64,000 nt of DNA from an uncultured Lachnospiraceae bacterium (GCA_947630485.1 CANRHU010000005.1:1-64000), one strand, 5' to 3'; numbered from the stretch's first letter, positions 17,272 through 27,700 are shown. The notes: generated by a model not told the origin, from the sequence alone. Numbers and translations are program-made.

Positions 17272-17709
17272 ATGGCTGAATCCGCACACGACGTACCCGA
17301 AATCCTGTGGCAGGACCGGAAGCACCATCTGTGGTTTCCGCTGAGTTTTACCAAGTACTATGTCGAAGACGAGCGGCTGATGGTAAAATCCGGCTTCCTG
17401 AACACCACTCTCGAGGAAGTTCTGCTCTACCGAATCGTGGATCTGACCTGCAAACAGAGCCTGGCCGGCAAACTCTTCGGCACCGGCGACGTCATCGTCA
17501 AGACGCGGGTAGACTCCAGTCCGGAGATCGTTCTGAATCATATCAAGCGTCCCATCGAGGTGAGACGCATGCTCTCCAAGGCCGTAGAGGAGGCCCGCCA
17601 GATGCGCAACGTGGTCGGCAAGGAATTCTACGGCGGTCCCGGAGGCCCGCCTCCGATGGTGGATTTGGACGGAGACGGCATTCCGGATTTCGAGGAACAC
17701 AATCTCTGA
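17272..17709 (+). CDS. Small PH-domain protein with a Ca2+-loop-like acidic tail
   Basis: The 145-residue protein has a bacterial PH (YdbT/YvbH-type) fold at about 12-105: W-rich start, YYVEDERLMVKSGFL, then VLLYRIVDLTCKQS and TGDVIVKTR. A basic helix follows and then a C-terminal Gly-Gly-Pro turn leading to DLDGDGIPDFEE. That tail matches the thrombospondin type-3/EF-like calcium loop spacing. There is no signal peptide or membrane helix. AAAGGAG precedes the ATG. It shares the promoter upstream and precedes aroF by 84 bases. The function is unknown; PH domains of this kind are usually scaffolds. Confidence 0.82.
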   Translation: MAESAHDVPEILWQDRKHHLWFPLSFTKYYVEDERLMVKSGFLNTTLEEVLLYRIVDLTCKQSLAGKLFGTGDVIVKTRVDSSPEIVLNHIKRPIEVRRMLSKAVEEARQMRNVVGKEFYGGPGGPPPMVDLDGDGIPDFEEHNL

Positions 17710-17793
17710 GCCTTTCGTTCCGGGTGTAAAGCGCCGTATGCGGCGGAGTGTTTTTGTGGGGGAAATTTTACTGTTTTAGGAGATAACTGAATC

Positions 17794-18822
17794 ATGGGAC
17801 TTGAATTTATCAATAAGCTTCCGACTCCGGCAGAGATCCGGGAGCAGTTTCCGCTGCCTCACGGCCTTGCCGAGGTAAAAGCGCAGAGGGACGAAGAAAT
17901 CCGAAACGTGCTGACCGGGGAAAGCAGCCGCTTCCTGGTGATCATCGGCCCCTGCTCCGCCGACCATGAGGACTCGGTTCTGGAATACGTGAGCCGCCTG
18001 GTTCCCGTCCAGGAAAAGGTGAAGGACAAGCTGATCCTCATTCCCCGCGTCTACACGAACAAACCGCGCACCACCGGCGAGGGCTACAAGGGCCTGCTGC
18101 ATCAGCCGGACCCGGAGAAAAAGCCCAACATGTACGAGGGAATTATCGCGATCCGCAGAATGCATATGCGCGTGGTCCAGGAGACCGGTCTGACTACGGC
18201 CGACGAGATGCTCTATCCGGAGAATCTGCGCTATCTGTCTGATCTGATGTCCTATATCGCCGTGGGGGCCCGCTCCGTGGAAAACCAGCAGCACCGCCTC
18301 GTGGCCAGCGGCTGCGACGTGCCCGTGGGCATGAAGAATCCCACCAGCGGCGACCTGAGCGTTATGCTGAATTCCGTCGTGGCTGCGCAGGGCGCCCACG
18401 AATTCATTTTCCGCGGCTACGAGGTCCACACGCCGGGGAATCCCCTGACCCACACGATCCTCCGCGGCGCGGTCAACAAGCACGGCCAGTACCTGCCCAA
18501 CTACCACTACGAAGACCTTATCCTGCTGCACCGGCTCTATGAGGAGCGCGACGTACAGAATAAGGCCTGTATTGTGGACGCCAACCATTCCAACTCCGGC
18601 AAGCAGTATATGGAGCAGATCCGCATCGTGAAGGAGGTGCTCCACAGCCGCCGCCATTCGGCGGAAATCAGCGAGCTGGTAAAGGGCGTCATGGTCGAAA
18701 GTTATCTGGAGCCGGGCAGCCAGAAGATCGGCGAACACTGCTACGGCAAATCCATCACGGACCCGTGCCTCGGCTGGGAGGACTCGGAACGCCTGATCTA
18801 TGATATCGCCGACAGCCTGTAA
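17794..18822 (+). CDS. aroF: 3-deoxy-7-phosphoheptulonate (DAHP) synthase, AroG/AroF type
   Basis: This is the first step of the shikimate pathway, condensing phosphoenolpyruvate with erythrose-4-phosphate. The 342-residue protein carries the class I alpha signatures: IIGPCSADHEDSVLEYVSRL with the metal cysteine, RVYTNKPRTTGEGYKG, VASGCDVPVGMKNPTSGD, and late IVDANHSNSGK and VMVESYLEPGSQ. It is full length. TAGGAG precedes the ATG. There is no N-terminal chorismate mutase. It ends in a hairpin shared with the convergent uppP gene. Confidence 0.95.
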   Translation: MGLEFINKLPTPAEIREQFPLPHGLAEVKAQRDEEIRNVLTGESSRFLVIIGPCSADHEDSVLEYVSRLVPVQEKVKDKLILIPRVYTNKPRTTGEGYKGLLHQPDPEKKPNMYEGIIAIRRMHMRVVQETGLTTADEMLYPENLRYLSDLMSYIAVGARSVENQQHRLVASGCDVPVGMKNPTSGDLSVMLNSVVAAQGAHEFIFRGYEVHTPGNPLTHTILRGAVNKHGQYLPNYHYEDLILLHRLYEERDVQNKACIVDANHSNSGKQYMEQIRIVKEVLHSRRHSAEISELVKGVMVESYLEPGSQKIGEHCYGKSITDPCLGWEDSERLIYDIADSL

Positions 18823-18849
18823 CGGGCAGATTGATTTGCCCCGTTACAG
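18817..18849. terminator. Shared hairpin spanning both stop codons of convergent aroF and uppP
   Basis: CTGTAACGGGCA and TGCCCCGTTACAG form a 12-bp stem with one bulged base and an 8-base loop. Each arm contains a Leu codon plus TAA stop: aroF on the plus strand and uppP on the minus. There is no T run, so it may block antisense read-through or protect 3' ends rather than terminate by itself. Confidence 0.65.
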
Positions 18850-19845
18850 CGCCTGAAACTGAGGGATAAACTGCGTCACCACGAAATACACGATGACGAT
18901 CACACCCAGAATGATGCGGTAATATCCGAACAGCTTAAAATCATTCCGCCTGATATAAGCCATCAGGAAACGGATCGAATACACGCTCACGAGAAACGCC
19001 ACTGCCATTCCAAACAGCAGGAGAAATACCTCTCCGCCCGTAAAATGGAATCCGTACTTGATCAGCTTAATCAGGCTTGCGCCGAACATAACCGGGATCC
19101 CGAGAAAGAAAGAAAATTCCGCCGCGGCGCCGCGGGAGCAGCCCAGGAGCATGGCCCCAAGGATCGTCGCGCCGGACCGGGACGTACCCGGCACCAGCGA
19201 GAGCGTCTGAAACAGTCCGATCAGAAGCGCCAGGGACAGGGAAATCTGCTCTACCTTCTCCGTCTTTGCCCTCTTTCCATAATTCTGATTTTCCACCACA
19301 ATGAACAGAATACCGTAGAGGATCAGCGCCGCCGCCACCACGTAGGGGCCGCGCAGATGCTCTTCCATCCAGTCGTCCAGCGGAATTCCCACGAGCGCCG
19401 CGGGCAGACAGGCGATAACCACCTTCACCCAGAGCATAAGCGTCGCGGCTTTAATCCCCAGATGACCGCCTTCTTTGCCCATCGGAACCGCCAGCGGAAT
19501 GATATCCTCGCGCACGCCGCCGCGCGACGTGCGGTATGCGTCCGCGGTCATGACGACTTCCTTCCCGCCCCTGCCGCCCAGCGGCAGCGACATCTGCTTT
19601 TTCCCCATGCTTCTGCCCCTGATCGTCGCAAACGGAAACAGTTTCTGGAAATAGAGCACCACGACGGCCAGAATCGCCCCCAGCTGGATTACCACCAGAA
19701 ACACCTCTTTGAATTCCGGCGTCACATTGAGCTGAACCAGCTCATCCAGAAGAATCATATGTCCGGTGCTGCTGATAGGCAGCCACTCGGTGAAGCCTTC
19801 TACAATTCCAAAAACAAGCACCTTTAAAATTTCGATCACATTCAT
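18844..19845 (-). CDS. uppP: Undecaprenyl-diphosphatase UppP (BacA) with a cytoplasmic insertion
   Basis: UppP recycles the lipid carrier of cell-wall synthesis and gives bacitracin tolerance. The 333-residue membrane protein keeps both catalytic motifs: EGFTEWLPISSTGH (E20, H29) and PGTSRSGAT (R223). It is about 50-60 residues longer than usual. The extra part is an insertion at about 76-128, between helices, rich in Gly, Lys and Arg (GRSMGKKQMSLPLGG). GAGAGG precedes the ATG. It is convergent with aroF and follows ung. Confidence 0.94.
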   Translation of the reverse strand: MNVIEILKVLVFGIVEGFTEWLPISSTGHMILLDELVQLNVTPEFKEVFLVVIQLGAILAVVVLYFQKLFPFATIRGRSMGKKQMSLPLGGRGGKEVVMTADAYRTSRGGVREDIIPLAVPMGKEGGHLGIKAATLMLWVKVVIACLPAALVGIPLDDWMEEHLRGPYVVAAALILYGILFIVVENQNYGKRAKTEKVEQISLSLALLIGLFQTLSLVPGTSRSGATILGAMLLGCSRGAAAEFSFFLGIPVMFGASLIKLIKYGFHFTGGEVFLLLFGMAVAFLVSVYSIRFLMAYIRRNDFKLFGYYRIILGVIVIVYFVVTQFIPQFQAL

Positions 19846-19908
19846 CTGCTTTCCTCTCCCCTGTTGTCATACGCCGCCCGCGCACAGACGCCCGGCTTTC
19901 CTTTCGGT

Positions 19909-20586
19909 TCAGATGTTCTCAATCTGCCAGTCGATGGGAGCCACGCCGTGGCTCTCAAGGAACTCGTTGCACTGGCTGAAATGGCGGCACCCGAAGAAGC
20001 CCCTGTAGGCCGAAAGCGGGCTCGGATGCGGCGCTTTCAATACCAGATGCTTCGGATTCGTCAGCATCGGGATCTTCGACTGGGCCGGCCGGCCCCATAA
20101 CATATATACGATGGGACGGTCCTCACGATTCACCGCCTCAATGATCGCGTCCGTAAACTGCTCCCAGCCCTTCCCCTGGTGGGAATTGGCCTGATGGGCG
20201 CGCACGGTCAGCACCGTGTTCAGAAGAAGCACGCCCTCCTTCGCCCATTTTACCAGATAACCGTTGTTCGGGATATAGCAGCCCAAATCGTCGTGCAGCT
20301 CCTGATAAATATTCACCAGCGACGGCGGGATCTCCTTCTGGTCAGGCAGGACCGAAAAGCAGAGTCCGTGGGCCTGGTGCTCGTTGTGGTAGGGATCCTG
20401 CCCCAGGATCAGCACCTTCACCTCGCTTAACGGCGTCAGATGAAGGGCATTGAAAATGTCGTCTGCCGGCGGGTAGATCACCCGCGTGCGGTACTCCTGA
20501 TTGACAAAATGATAAAGCTCCTTATAATAAGGCTTCCGAAACTCGCCGCCAATCGCCGCAAGCCAGTCGTTCTGGATCGCTCCCAT
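19909..20586 (-). CDS. ung: Uracil-DNA glycosylase (family 1)
   Basis: It removes uracil from DNA at the start of base-excision repair. The 225-residue protein has the water-activating motif LGQDPYH (D64), the FSV uracil pocket, LLNTVLTVRAH, and the minor-groove loop HPSPLSAYRGF with its catalytic histidine. It is full length. AGGAGG precedes the ATG. It lies between hisF and uppP in the same direction, with no functional link apparent. Confidence 0.97.
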   Translation of the reverse strand: MGAIQNDWLAAIGGEFRKPYYKELYHFVNQEYRTRVIYPPADDIFNALHLTPLSEVKVLILGQDPYHNEHQAHGLCFSVLPDQKEIPPSLVNIYQELHDDLGCYIPNNGYLVKWAKEGVLLLNTVLTVRAHQANSHQGKGWEQFTDAIIEAVNREDRPIVYMLWGRPAQSKIPMLTNPKHLVLKAPHPSPLSAYRGFFGCRHFSQCNEFLESHGVAPIDWQIENI

Positions 20587-20704
20587 CGATTTTTCCTCCT
20601 GTAACCTTGCAACCTTTAACCCAACATCCTATAATTCCGTATCCGGCATCCCTTACCGCCGCGCATATACGCATACCGCTGTGCCAGGACTTGCTTTCCC
20701 AATC

Positions 20705-21466
20705 TCACAGCCGCACCGGCACGCCTCTCCCCGCCAGGTACTCCTTCACCTGCCGGATCTCCAGTTCCTTATAGTGGAACAGCGACGCCGCCAGCGCCGC
20801 GTCCGCCTTTCCCGCCGTCAGCGCCTCATAGAAATGTTCCAGCGTCCCCGCGCCGCCCGACGCGATCACGGGCACCGACACATTTTCAGCGATCCGGGCC
20901 GTCAGTACATTGTCATAGCCGGCCTTGGTCCCGTCGCAGTCCATGCTGGTCAAAAGGATCTCCCCTGCCCCCAGCCGGTCGGCCTCCATGGCCCATTCCA
21001 CCGCGTCCAGACCGGTATCGATGCGGCCGCCGTTCTTATATACGTTCCAGCCGGTCCCGTCCGCGCGGCGCCTGGCGTCGATCGCCACCACCACGCACTG
21101 CCGGCCGAATTTGTCCGCGGCGTCGCTGATCAGACGCGGCGTGTTGATGGCCGAAGAATTGATGGATATCTTATCCGCGCCCTCCCGCAGAAGCAGGCGG
21201 AAATCGTCCACCGTGCGGATGCCTCCGCCTACTGTGAACGGAATAAACACCGTCTCCGCCACCCGCCGCACCATGTCCACCACCGTGGCCCTGGCGTCGG
21301 AAGAGGCCGTGATATCCAAAAATACCAGCTCGTCGGCCCCGGCCCTGTCGTAGGCCGCGCCGATCTCCACCGGATCCCCGGCGTCCCGCAGATTCACAAA
21401 ATTCACGCCCTTCACCACGCGCCCGTTATGGACGTCGAGGCAGGGGATGATTCGCTTCGTGTGCAT
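20705..21466 (-). CDS. hisF: Imidazole glycerol phosphate synthase cyclase subunit HisF
   Basis: HisF uses ammonia from HisH to close the imidazole ring in histidine synthesis. This is a 253-residue TIM barrel. Catalytic D11 ([12 protein letters not shown]) and D130 (VVAIDARR) are present, with the phosphate motifs VGGGIRT and [16 protein letters not shown] precedes the ATG. It lies 45 bases after hisH. The remaining his genes are not in this window, so the pathway is split. Confidence 0.97.
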   Translation of the reverse strand: MHTKRIIPCLDVHNGRVVKGVNFVNLRDAGDPVEIGAAYDRAGADELVFLDITASSDARATVVDMVRRVAETVFIPFTVGGGIRTVDDFRLLLREGADKISINSSAINTPRLISDAADKFGRQCVVVAIDARRRADGTGWNVYKNGGRIDTGLDAVEWAMEADRLGAGEILLTSMDCDGTKAGYDNVLTARIAENVSVPVIASGGAGTLEHFYEALTAGKADAALAASLFHYKELEIRQVKEYLAGRGVPVRL

Positions 21467-21511
21467 GTTGATTCCCTCTTTGTCATTCCGTCTGCAAAAA
21501 TCCCGTCTCCG

Positions 21512-22117
21512 TCACATCTCCAGGAAATTCCGCAGAATCTTAAGTCCCACGTCCCCGCTCTTCTCCGGATGGAACTGGCAGGCGCAGACATTCCCCCGCT
21601 CTACCGCCGCGTGGATACGGACGCCGTACTCCGCGGCCGCCGCCACAAGGTCCTGATCCTCGGCCTGCAGATAATATGAATGAACGAAATAGACGAAGCT
21701 TCCCTGGGAAACCCCGGAAAACAGCCGGCTGCCCTCCGTGATCTCCAGAGAATTCCATCCCATATGGGGAATCTTAAGTCCCGCGCTGTCAGGGATCCGC
21801 AGGATGCGCCCCTTAAACACGCCGAGACCTTCCGCTCCCGGGCTTTCCTCGCTGCTCTCAAAAAGCAGCTGAAGCCCCAGACAGATTCCCAGAAACGGCC
21901 TGCCGGAGCCGGCCGCCTCCCGAACCACATCCACGAGGCCATACTGGGAGAGCCTCTCCATCGCGTCGCCGAATGCGCCCACGCCCGGCAGGACTACCCG
22001 GTCCGCGCCGAGAATCCGATCCCGGTCCCTGGTCACGCAGACCTGTTCGCCCAGCGCCTCAAGCGCCTTCGCCACGCTTCTTAAATTTCCCGCGTCATAA
22101 TCAATGATCGCCGTCAC
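21512..22117 (-). CDS. hisH: Imidazole glycerol phosphate synthase glutaminase subunit HisH
   Basis: HisH releases ammonia from glutamine and channels it to HisF. The 201-residue class I amidotransferase has nucleophile C79 (LGICLGLQLLFE) and the H183-x-E185 pair (QFHPEKSG). The start is a GTG at 22117, with AAGGGAA upstream and the family start IIDYDAGNL immediately after. It heads the hisH-hisF(-ung-uppP) run behind its own promoter. Confidence 0.96.
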   Translation of the reverse strand: MTAIIDYDAGNLRSVAKALEALGEQVCVTRDRDRILGADRVVLPGVGAFGDAMERLSQYGLVDVVREAAGSGRPFLGICLGLQLLFESSEESPGAEGLGVFKGRILRIPDSAGLKIPHMGWNSLEITEGSRLFSGVSQGSFVYFVHSYYLQAEDQDLVAAAAEYGVRIHAAVERGNVCACQFHPEKSGDVGLKILRNFLEM

Positions 22118-22157
22118 AGCTTTGGATTCCCTTCCGTCAGATGATGAATACCAAACG

Positions 22158-22186
22158 ATTGTAGCAGAAAAGCGTCAAAAAAACAA
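22158..22186 (-). promoter_or_regulatory. Promoter of hisH-hisF
   Basis: TTGTTT (22181-22186), a 17-base spacer and TACAAT (22158-22163) on the minus strand, 40 bases before the GTG start. No T-box leader is visible. Confidence 0.65.
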
Positions 22187-22220
22187 GTAGACCTGCGTAC
22201 AATCCCCCTGCCCATCGATT

Positions 22221-24596
22221 TTATATCTTTTTCAGATACAAAAGCATGCTCGCGAAATCGCCCCACTTCGGCGGGAGCAAAAGCCCCGCGTTCATGAGAA
22301 GACGGCCGCTGTAAACCTGGTTTTCTTTTCCAGAAGCATGTCCCGCCATGGCCGCGTATTCCGGCCTCTGCGCCTCCATTTTCTTCTGTTGGACGCTCTT
22401 ATATTCCTCCACCGCATAATCCGCTTCCGGATCCAGACCCTTAAGCCTTATCCGCCTGCTGTGCTGATTCGGTTTCCCGAGCACCTGCACGAAAGTGACC
22501 AGTGCCTCCGACCGATCCTTTGCGACTACCTGCCAACAGTCCAGCACATGGTTTTCCGCCCAGGAAGCGATCCGGTAGTAATCGCCCTCCCGGTTCAGAT
22601 CCGCGAACCGGTGGTACATAGCCACCTGATTCTCAATCTCCTCCCGGTCTGCCTCGGAGATCTTCGTGATATCCAGCTCGTATCCAAACGTTCCCGCCAG
22701 CGCCACATGGCCCCTGGCCACAAAGGGCGTCGTCCGCCCCACCGCGTGGTTCGGGCAGTCGCTGACGTGCGCTCCCATGGTTCCCAGCGGATAGAGCATC
22801 GCCGTACCCTCCTGAACCTCCAGGCGCTCGACGGCGTCCGTGTCGTCGGAGCACCAGATCTGCGGACTGTAATACAGCATACCGGGATCAAACCTGGCCC
22901 CTCCTCCGCAGCAGTTCTCCAGCAGAAGTTCCGGAAACTCCTTAAGGAGCCGCTCCTGCAGCTCATAGATTCCCAGCGTAAAACGGTGGGCCAGCTCGCC
23001 CTGCTGATCGTCCGCGAGATAAGAGCTTCCCAGATCGGTCAGCTGACGGTTGGAATCCCATTTCACATAGGAAATGTCGGCGCTGCGCAGAATCCCTGCC
23101 ACGCATCCGTAAACATACTCCCTCACCTCCGGCCGGGACAGATCCAGCACGTACTGGGCGCGGCTCTGGGTCGGCGTGCGGCCCGGCTGCCGCATCGCCC
23201 AGTCCGGATGCTGCCGGTACAGATCCGAATCCGGCGAAATCATTTCCGGCTCAAACCAGATGCCGAACTTCAGTCCCTCAGCCTTGACGCGGTCCACCAG
23301 CTCCTTCAGCGTACAGCCCAATTTCTCCTCATTCACAACCCAGTCGCCGAGGGAACAGTTGTCGGAATCCCTTTTCCCAAACCAGCCGTCGTCCATGACC
23401 AGCATCTCAATACCGCGCTTCTTCGCCTCACGGGCAATATCCACCAGCTTGTCGGCGTTAAACTTGAAATACGTCGCCTCCCAGTTATTGATCAGGATCG
23501 GGCGCTGCTTATGAAGGTACGGGCTGCGGATCAGATGGTTCCGGTAGAGGTCGTGGAGGGTGCGGGTCATTTTCCCAAGACCCTCGTCGGAATAGACGCA
23601 GACCACCTCCGGCGCCGTGAAGGTCTCGCCGGGCCGCAGAGCCCAGGTAAAACCCTCCGGATTGATGCCCATCATCATGCGCAGGCTGCCGAACTGGTTA
23701 AGCTCCGCCTCCGCCGTAAAGTTGCCGGAATAGATAAAATGCATGGCGTACACATCGCCGCGGTCCTGCCCCGCGTCCCGGTCCATCACCGCGATGAACG
23801 GATGGTCCTGATGGCCTGACTCGCCGCGGACGGACGACACCAGCTGCCGCCCAAGCGTCACCGGACGGCGGTTTAAATGCCGCTCCCGGGCCCAGGAGCC
23901 GTGAAGCGTCAGCAGATCCATGCCGGAATCCGCCCCCGAACCGATCCCCGCGCCGCCGCAGCCGCGTCCGACGAGACCTCCGCACAAATTCCGGTCGCTC
24001 AAATCCATATCGAAGCTGGCGCTCAGAACCTTTTCCACGTAGATTGTGGAAGCGCTCTCGTTGACCAGCCGGGCGCTCCGCATGACGGCGCGGCTGTCGT
24101 CAAAGACGCTGTAAAGCAGTGTAACCTTTAAACCTATAACCTCGTCCCGCAGGTCGATCTCCAGAGTCTGGCCGCCTGCGGCGTCTCCTGCTGCCGTCCG
24201 TCCCGAAGCTGCATCACCCGCGCTGCAGAATGTGGCCGGAAGTCCGGGAAGTTCCGGCTTTCCCTCAAGAATCCGGTATCCCGCGTAGTGCGGCTCGCAC
24301 CCGCGGTATCCCGCCTCCGTCCGCACGCGCAGACTGCTCTGCCGGTAATCGCCCACCCCCCAGGAGGCGTACTCTGTCGGAAACGTATCCGCGAAGGAAC
24401 ATTTCTCCCGCAGATTCTCTGACGGCACAAACGGCGGCTCGCCGGTGCGCATCAGATACCCGCAGCGGTCGTCGTCCAGGCGTTTCCCGAAATACACATG
24501 TCCCACATATCGATCATCGGCAATGCCGATTACATATTCCACGTCGCCGGCCGTCAGCCGAAACAGCTTCCGGTCTTTGATAAACTGAATACCCAT
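22221..24596 (-). CDS. GH36 alpha-galactosidase
   Basis: It removes alpha-1,6-galactose from galactomannan or raffinose-type sugars. The 791-residue cytoplasmic protein has the N-terminal beta supersandwich and a central TIM barrel. The barrel carries MDDGWFGKRD, GIWFEPEMIS, the nucleophile D514 (YVKWDSNRQ; the usual motif is KWDMNR) and acid/base D584 (WCSDDTD). A C-terminal beta domain follows. There is no signal peptide. A short Gly-rich insertion (about 206-226) is unusual. GGAGAG precedes the ATG. It follows a large GH2 gene by 121 bases in the same direction and is probably co-expressed. Confidence 0.93.
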   Translation of the reverse strand: MGIQFIKDRKLFRLTAGDVEYVIGIADDRYVGHVYFGKRLDDDRCGYLMRTGEPPFVPSENLREKCSFADTFPTEYASWGVGDYRQSSLRVRTEAGYRGCEPHYAGYRILEGKPELPGLPATFCSAGDAASGRTAAGDAAGGQTLEIDLRDEVIGLKVTLLYSVFDDSRAVMRSARLVNESASTIYVEKVLSASFDMDLSDRNLCGGLVGRGCGGAGIGSGADSGMDLLTLHGSWARERHLNRRPVTLGRQLVSSVRGESGHQDHPFIAVMDRDAGQDRGDVYAMHFIYSGNFTAEAELNQFGSLRMMMGINPEGFTWALRPGETFTAPEVVCVYSDEGLGKMTRTLHDLYRNHLIRSPYLHKQRPILINNWEATYFKFNADKLVDIAREAKKRGIEMLVMDDGWFGKRDSDNCSLGDWVVNEEKLGCTLKELVDRVKAEGLKFGIWFEPEMISPDSDLYRQHPDWAMRQPGRTPTQSRAQYVLDLSRPEVREYVYGCVAGILRSADISYVKWDSNRQLTDLGSSYLADDQQGELAHRFTLGIYELQERLLKEFPELLLENCCGGGARFDPGMLYYSPQIWCSDDTDAVERLEVQEGTAMLYPLGTMGAHVSDCPNHAVGRTTPFVARGHVALAGTFGYELDITKISEADREEIENQVAMYHRFADLNREGDYYRIASWAENHVLDCWQVVAKDRSEALVTFVQVLGKPNQHSRRIRLKGLDPEADYAVEEYKSVQQKKMEAQRPEYAAMAGHASGKENQVYSGRLLMNAGLLLPPKWGDFASMLLYLKKI

Positions 24597-24717
24597 TCTC
24601 TGCTCTCTCCTTTTCCCAACCGCATCCGCAATGGTACGTTATTGATTCTAAATTTAATCCATAGCCTTTCACAGCTGCCGGCGATCCCAAAAGCCGCAAA
24701 GCGCCTGTCCCGGCGCG

Positions 24718-27700
24718 TCAACTTTCCATAAACCGAATGGATTTCAAGTCGAAATCGGTCCCCGGAAGAAACACGACCGTAAGATCCCGCACTCCTGAAA
24801 TCTCCGGGATTGCAAACGACCTTACGGCCGTTTCTTCGCTGCCCGCAAATTCCAGATCCACGCTCTCGCTCTCCTGCTTCGAGGCACTCTCCTGTCCTGA
24901 AGCATTCCCCTGCTCCGACGCATTTCCCTGCTTCAAGGTACTTTCCTGCTTCGAGGCACTCTCCTGTTCCGAAGCATCTTTTCCCGCTCCAAACGACAGC
25001 CTGATCGTATCGCGCCGGTTTCTCGTGCGGCCTGTGATCTCGACTCTGCGGGCGCCGCTTCCAAAATCAACGTCCTCGAAGCAGACGCTGACATTGTTGC
25101 CGATCCTTTCAATCATCTCTTCTCCCGCCACAAAGCTGTCGCCGTAAACCGCGTCGTTATCCAAAGCGCGGATCAAGGTTCCCAGGCGGCGGGGAGACGC
25201 AAAGCGGAAACCGAGGAAGCGCAGTTCTTCATGGAACACAAATTCCAGGTCATGGACGCCCATCATTGTCCGGGGAAGCGTAAAGGTATTGTATTTGTAC
25301 GTATTCCACTCGTTCTTTGCCTGGAAACGCAGGGTGTCAATCCATTCGCCGTCAGCGTAAAGCTCAACCGGAATCACATTTTCATTGTACGTATAAATGC
25401 CGATCGTGATCTCATCCGAACCGGTCTTCTTAAAATCGACATGCCGGAAAAGGACTCTTTTCGTCCTCCTTAAAAGCACTCCGCCGCCCATGTCGGAATT
25501 CAGCTCGTCGGCATTCGCGGCCAACGAGGCGAGGACAATGTTCCCATACGGATTGAAAGCGGCAGGACCAAAACCCGCGTTTTCCATCTCGATTTCCGAG
25601 ATAACCTCCTCGTATTTTCCTCCGTTCCTGCAGTACGCCCTGAAACGGTAGACGCCGTCGCCCAGAGGAGTCAGAACCGCTCCGTCCGGAGCCGCCTCGA
25701 TCTTTAGAAGGTTTGTCTCGACCCCCGCGGCAGTAACCGCCTTAAAACCGATATCGCCGGGAGCCGGAACCGCTCCCTCGGGATAGATTGCGATCCGGGC
25801 AAACGCCTTCGGATTGTCGGGCGTAAGCCTCTTCTCCGACACGGCAAGCCCGATCTTCCGGACGCTCAGGTCATCCTTACGGCCGTCACGCTCAACCTTC
25901 TGGAGGCAGGAAATCCCTTCCGTAACGCAGGGCTTTCCTTCTAATGCGCTAAAAACCTTCTCCGGCGCGCCGCCAGCCCCTTTTAACGCCTCCGCGGCTG
26001 AAACAGAAATCTTAACGCTCTCATCCGGGAGTCCGGGGGAACTCAACGTGACCACAGCATCGCCTGCCTGGAACGACGCGCCGAGAACCACGGTCAGCCG
26101 CCCGCCGAAAAGCCTGCGGGAGTTGGTCTTATATTCCTCATAATCGGTGCTGTCGCCGTTGTCCATGCCCATCAGCCGAAGCGGCCCCGAGACGCTCACA
26201 TTCACCCGGTTTCTCGCATTGTCACAGGCATTGCCTTCGCTGTCAACGGCGGTAATCTCCAGGAAAACCAGATCCACGCCGTCCGCCGCAACCGACGTTC
26301 GGTCCGACTGAACCGAAAGGCGCGCGGCGTCCCCGGGCGTGCGGCGGACGTCCCCGCAGACCGTCTCTCCTGCCGCGTTATATCCGACCGCTTTCAGCTC
26401 TCCCGCCTCATACTCCGCGTGCCAGCGTCCGGAAAGGGTATGCCCGTCGGTATGATTATAAAGCGCTTTCCCAAGGCTGCGGCCGTTTACGAAAACCTCA
26501 ACAGCATCGCAGTTGGAATAGGCGAAAATGTCAATCTGCTGCCCTTCGTTCCAATCCCAGGACGGAAACAGATGGACAAACGGCGCGGCCGTTTTGTTCC
26601 ACTCGGCTTTATAGGCATAGAAGCTGTCCTTGGGAAAGCCCGCGGTATCGATATGCCCGAAAAAGGAATTCTTCGTGCGGTAGGGCGTAGGCTCGCCGAT
26701 ATAATCCCAGCCGGTCCAGATAAACTGGCCGAGGGAATAGGGCCGGTTCCTGTCCTCGGTGATGTTATGCTCAACATTCGGCGCGCCCCAGCCGGTGCAG
26801 CAGTTCATCAGCGACGAACACTGGCTGTCATCATAGGTCGTGGCGGAAACCGATGCCGGGAAATGATAGATTCCCCGCGACTGAATCGTCGAAGCGGTCT
26901 CCGAACCGTAAATCACCCAGTCCGGATGCTCCTCATGGTGGCGGTCGTAAATGCTTTCCAGATAATTGTATCCCACCGCCCCCAGGTGTGCCGCGCAGTT
27001 CTGCGCGCCCTGCCAGCGCATATGGTTGGATCCGATCGTCACGGGATGCGCGTTTTTATAATCGTGGATACGGACGCAGCGGATCAGTTCCTTCGTCAGC
27101 TCCTCGCCGCGCGGGATGTCGTTGGTATCTCCGATCTCATTGCCGATGCTCCACATGATGATGCCGGCCCGGTTCCGGTCGCGCCTGATCCAGCTTTCCA
27201 CGTCGCGCTCATGCCACTCGTCAAAGAAACGCGCATAGTCATAATCGGTCTTCCGGTTCTGCCACATGTCAAAGGCTTCGCTGTCCACGAGAAAGCCCAT
27301 CTCGTCGCACAGATCCATGAATCCCGGCGCGGGCGGATTGTGGGAGGTACGGATGGCGTTGACGCCCATTTCCTTAAGCTTCATAAGCTGCCGCCTCGCC
27401 GCGTTTTTATGAAAGGCCGCGCCCAGCGCGCCCTGGTCGTGATGCATGCAGACGCCGTTGAGCTTTAAGCTCCTGCCGTTCAGGAAAAAGCCCTTTTCGC
27501 TGTCAAAACGGCAGGATTTGAAGCCGACGCGCTCACACCTTTGGTCGGCGGGTTCATTTCCAATGAACAGCTCCGTCAGAAGGGAATACAGATACGGGCG
27601 TTCCGGGCTCCAAAGCTCAGGCTCTGCAATGTGAATGCTCTGCGTCGTTTTGGACGTTCCGACCGGCACCGCAGCTTCCGCGGACGCCGCGGCAGTTCCG

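Noticed and set aside
17710-17793. Terminator between the PH-domain gene and aroF
   Set aside because: CGCCG-TATG-CGGCG is only a 5-bp stem and its T run is displaced by five bases, so read-through into aroF seems likely.
22338-23819. 493-codon plus-strand open frame
   Set aside because: It is antisense to the GH36 enzyme, with no domain and no ribosome site.
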